Below, one piece after another: positions 6,882 through 8,427 of a DNA stretch of 8,427 nt. The translations under genes were made by a program, and so were the position numbers. Below the pieces are notes generated by a model, which was not told the origin of the DNA, did not search any database, and saw nothing but the letters and a program-made list of their open reading frames with translations. Positions within the stretch are counted from its first letter, which is position 1. Each line of letters begins with the position of its first letter. The stretch is from NCBI GenBank assembly GCA_900554955.1, contig USJH01000044.1, positions 1 through 8,427 on the forward strand. The letters run 5' to 3'. The DNA comes from an uncultured Clostridia bacterium (lineage in GTDB: Bacteria > Bacillota > Clostridia > Christensenellales > UBA1242).

Positions 6882-6909
6882 TTGCACTTGTGATATTTTT
6901 TGCTAAAAT
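6882..6909 (+). promoter_or_regulatory. Candidate upstream spoIIGA promoter (module 1)
   Basis: TTGCAC (6882-6887) is followed, 16 bp later, by TAAAAT (6904-6909) with the extended -10 bases TG-C directly before it (6901-6903). Transcription would begin near 6916, giving a leader of about 35 bases. The -35 matches the consensus at only three positions, so activity would rest on the extended -10 or on an activator. The surrounding text is repeated in module 2. Confidence 0.45.
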
Positions 6910-6911
6910 TC

Positions 6912-6944
6912 TTGCAAGAGAAATAGTATTATTTTTGCTAATAT
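6912..6944 (+). promoter_or_regulatory. Candidate proximal spoIIGA promoter (module 2), leaderless
   Basis: TTGCAA (6912-6917) and an extended -10, TGC-TAATAT (6936-6944), are separated by 21 bp. In Bacillus, the spoIIG promoter is a vegetative-sigma promoter with an abnormally long 22-bp spacer that works only with Spo0A, so the similar spacing is suggestive. The predicted transcription start, seven bases after the -10, is the A of the spoIIGA ATG. No clear Spo0A box was found nearby. Confidence 0.45.
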
Positions 6945-6950
6945 ACAGGC

Positions 6951-7814
6951 ATGGAACTTTATGTTGAATATGTTATCATTGACAATTTAGTGATAAACAC
7001 TTTAATTTTGCTTTGCACAAAAGCAACAATGAAACTTCGTGCAAAATTTTACAAAGTATTTTTGTCGGCACTGCTTGGAACGGTGTTTGCCGTATGCTAT
7101 CCACTTTTCGGACTTTCGAACCTTGTTTTGCTTCCAATGAAAATTGCGCTTGGAGTTATCATGGTTTTGATTTTAGCACCATATAATGGATTTAAAGATT
7201 TTTTCTTATCGTTTATATTTTTCATTCTTTACACACTTTTGCTTGGAGGCGCATGCATTGCAACACTGATGCTTTTTGGAACAAGCATTGAAAAACTTTC
7301 TTCTGGGGGCTATGACATTGCTGTTCCGGTTGGTGTAATTTTGCTTATTGTTTCGCTTTATGTTTCAATCATCATTGCAGTTGCGAGATATATTTCCGAA
7401 AAAAGAAGCATTTCTCCATTCATTCGTGAAGTTGAACTTAGCATCGGAAATCAAGTTTTAAAATTCAATGCTTTTGTTGATAGTGGAAACAAACTTGTGG
7501 ACAGAAAAAGTGGACTTCCGGTTATTATTTTGTCGGTTAAACTTCTTGAAAAATATTTTCCTAAAGAAGAAATTGAAAACTTGTTGTTGCTTCAAGGTCG
7601 AGCTAAAAATTCAGTTTTCAAAGGTGTGCACACAATTTCATATTCAACAATTTCTGGTGAAGATAAAAAAATGGTTGTGTTTGAAGCAGATTCAATTTGC
7701 ATAAAACAGAATCAAGGCGAATATATAACTAATAAATTCATGGTTGGGGTTACATATCAAACTTTTAATGACTCGGTGAAATATGATATGCTTTTAAACC
7801 CAGCACTATTTTAA
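6951..7814 (+). CDS. spoIIGA: Sporulation sigma-E processing peptidase SpoIIGA
   Basis: SpoIIGA is the membrane-embedded aspartic protease that, in the mother cell after asymmetric division, cuts the pro-sequence from pro-SigE; in Bacillus it is switched on by the forespore signal SpoIIR. The 287-residue protein has the family's two-part layout. An N-terminal membrane half has about five hydrophobic helices (about 4-22, 33-50, 57-76, 84-109 and 124-146), and a cytoplasmic protease domain (about 155-287) contains the catalytic F-V-D177-S-G-N followed by K-L-V-D. The C-terminus Y-D-M-L-L-N-P-A-L matches the family's closing motif. The start is fixed: a TAA in the same frame lies at 6939-6941, the only start codon between it and the conserved beginning M-E-L-Y is this ATG, and the next Met is residue 27, inside the protein. 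There is no usable Shine-Dalgarno sequence; the AGG at 6947-6949 is too close. The stop overlaps the sigE ribosome binding site, and the next gene is its substrate. Confidence 0.95.
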   Translation: MELYVEYVIIDNLVINTLILLCTKATMKLRAKFYKVFLSALLGTVFAVCYPLFGLSNLVLLPMKIALGVIMVLILAPYNGFKDFFLSFIFFILYTLLLGGACIATLMLFGTSIEKLSSGGYDIAVPVGVILLIVSLYVSIIIAVARYISEKRSISPFIREVELSIGNQVLKFNAFVDSGNKLVDRKSGLPVIILSVKLLEKYFPKEEIENLLLLQGRAKNSVFKGVHTISYSTISGEDKKMVVFEADSICIKQNQGEYITNKFMVGVTYQTFNDSVKYDMLLNPALF

Positions 7815-7820
7815 GGAGAG
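7813..7820 (+). promoter_or_regulatory. Ribosome binding site of sigE overlapping the spoIIGA stop
   Basis: AAGGAGAG begins within the TAA stop of spoIIGA (7812-7814) and lies two bases before the sigE ATG at 7823, with the core GGAG about five bases from it. The overlap implies that the protease and its substrate are translated from the same message in a coupled way. Confidence 0.85.
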
Positions 7821-7822
7821 TT

Positions 7823-8427
7823 ATGTTCAAGTTTTTAAAAAAGTTTTTTGAAAAGTTAAAAAAGGTTCTTATAAAAAACAAACAACAAGTTTTTTATATT
7901 TGTTCGGGCGGGGAAACATTGCCAGACAAACTTTCACCAGAAGAAGAATTGGAACTCGCTAAAAAACTTTATAGTGGCGACAAGTCGGCAAGGGAAGAAC
8001 TTATCAGCAGAAATTTGAGACTTGTTGTTTATACTGCTCAGAAATTTGAAAACACTGGGGTTTCAACCGAAGATTTAATTTCAATTGGAACAATTGGTCT
8101 TATAAAGGCTGTTTCATCATATAACCCTGAAAAGAACATTAAAATGGCAACATATGCTTCAAGATGCATTGAAAATGAAATTTTAATGTTTCTTAGAAAA
8201 AGCACAAAAACAAAAAAAGAAATTTCTCTTGAAGAACCAATCAATACTGATAGTGACGGAAACGAACTTACATTTGCTGATGTTCTTGGAACCGATCCAG
8301 ATTTGGTGTCAAAGAACAGTGAAAACCAAGCAGAAAAAGACATTTTGAAAATTGCAATTGATCTTTTGCCAGAAAGAGAAAGGGTTATAATGGACATGAG
8401 ATATGGGCTTTCTTGTGGGGTTGAAAT
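7823..8427 (+). CDS. sigE: RNA polymerase sporulation sigma factor SigE, 3'-truncated by window edge
   Basis: SigE is the first mother-cell-specific sigma factor of sporulation, made as an inactive precursor. The first 201 codons are present; the C-terminal part of region 4, including the helix-turn-helix that reads the -35 box, lies beyond the window. Residues 1-24 (M-F-K-F-L-K-K-F-F-E and onward) form a basic, Phe- and Leu-rich amphipathic pro-sequence. The mature protein should begin near F-Y-I-C-S-G-G-E (24-31), the counterpart of Y-Y-I-G-G-S-E in Bacillus. Sigma region 2 is very well conserved: R-N-L-R-L-V-V-Y (63-70), K-F-E-N-T-G (74-79), D-L-I-S-I-G-T-I-G-L-I-K-A (84-96) and A-T-Y-A-S-R-C-I-E-N-E-I-L (109-121). 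Region 3 leads to L-P-E-R-E-R (182-187) and R-Y-G-L (193-196) in region 4. SigK also has a pro-sequence, but placement directly after spoIIGA identifies this gene as sigE. The next gene in related genomes is usually sigG, outside this window. Confidence 0.97.
   Translation, partial: MFKFLKKFFEKLKKVLIKNKQQVFYICSGGETLPDKLSPEEELELAKKLYSGDKSAREELISRNLRLVVYTAQKFENTGVSTEDLISIGTIGLIKAVSSYNPEKNIKMATYASRCIENEILMFLRKSTKTKKEISLEEPINTDSDGNELTFADVLGTDPDLVSKNSENQAEKDILKIAIDLLPERERVIMDMRYGLSCGVE

Noticed and set aside
6843..6950. Spo0A boxes upstream of spoIIGA
   Set aside because: I looked for TGTCGAA and its complement; only poor matches such as the CGAA and TTCG halves of a CGAATTCG palindrome (6855-6862) appear, too weak to call.
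6572..6967. 131-residue Lys/Asn-rich open frame running from inside ftsZ past its terminator
   Set aside because: It is a register shift of the A-rich ftsZ linker, crosses the terminator, shows no domain and has no ribosome site.
8038..8397. 119-residue open frame antisense to sigE
   Set aside because: It lies wholly opposite the strongly conserved sigma region and reads as a low-complexity shadow of it.

Overview
The window is AT-rich chromosomal DNA (by eye, roughly two thirds A+T), almost entirely coding on the plus strand. It carries cell-wall, division and early-sporulation genes in the order known from endospore-forming Firmicutes: murA, ftsQ/divIB, ftsA-like, ftsZ, spoIIGA, sigE. SpoIIGA together with a pro-sequence-bearing SigE points to an endospore former, most likely a low-GC member of the Clostridia. 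The species cannot be named from the sequence. No RNA gene, mobile element, CRISPR array or attachment site was found, and no gap between genes exceeds 150 bases.

Layout. (1) 1-1847: an apparent two-gene unit, a PnuC-family vitamin or nucleoside transporter followed by a rhomboid-like membrane protein with an extra C-terminal soluble domain, closed by a strong intrinsic terminator at 1851-1878. (2) 1987-3244: murA, preceded by a perfect 19-bp palindrome that overlaps a candidate promoter. (3) 3329-4183: ftsQ/divIB with its own well-placed promoter, ended by a short terminator at 4235-4260. (4) 4327-6807: ftsA-like and ftsZ, tightly coupled and apparently driven by a near-ideal vegetative promoter whose -35 box lies inside the loop of the preceding terminator. 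A strong terminator follows ftsZ. (5) 6951-8427: spoIIGA and sigE, the second cut by the window edge. They are preceded by two promoter-like modules in tandem, and spoIIGA has no ribosome binding site.

How the genes work together. MurA commits UDP-GlcNAc to peptidoglycan synthesis. FtsQ/DivIB belongs to the membrane part of the divisome, and FtsZ with the FtsA-like protein forms the cytoplasmic part that places and drives the septum. When the cell sporulates, the asymmetric septum separates the compartments. SpoIIGA, a membrane-bound aspartic protease, then removes the pro-sequence of SigE so that it directs mother-cell transcription. The terminator after ftsZ separates constitutive division genes from the sporulation pair.

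Most unusual points: the ftsA-like protein lacks the usual C-terminal membrane anchor and has a degenerate nucleotide-binding motif; spoIIGA looks leaderless or SD-independent behind duplicated promoter modules; the rhomboid-like protein has its histidine displaced by a helical turn; and a terminator and a promoter are interleaved between ftsQ and ftsA. No clearly new multi-gene system was found.
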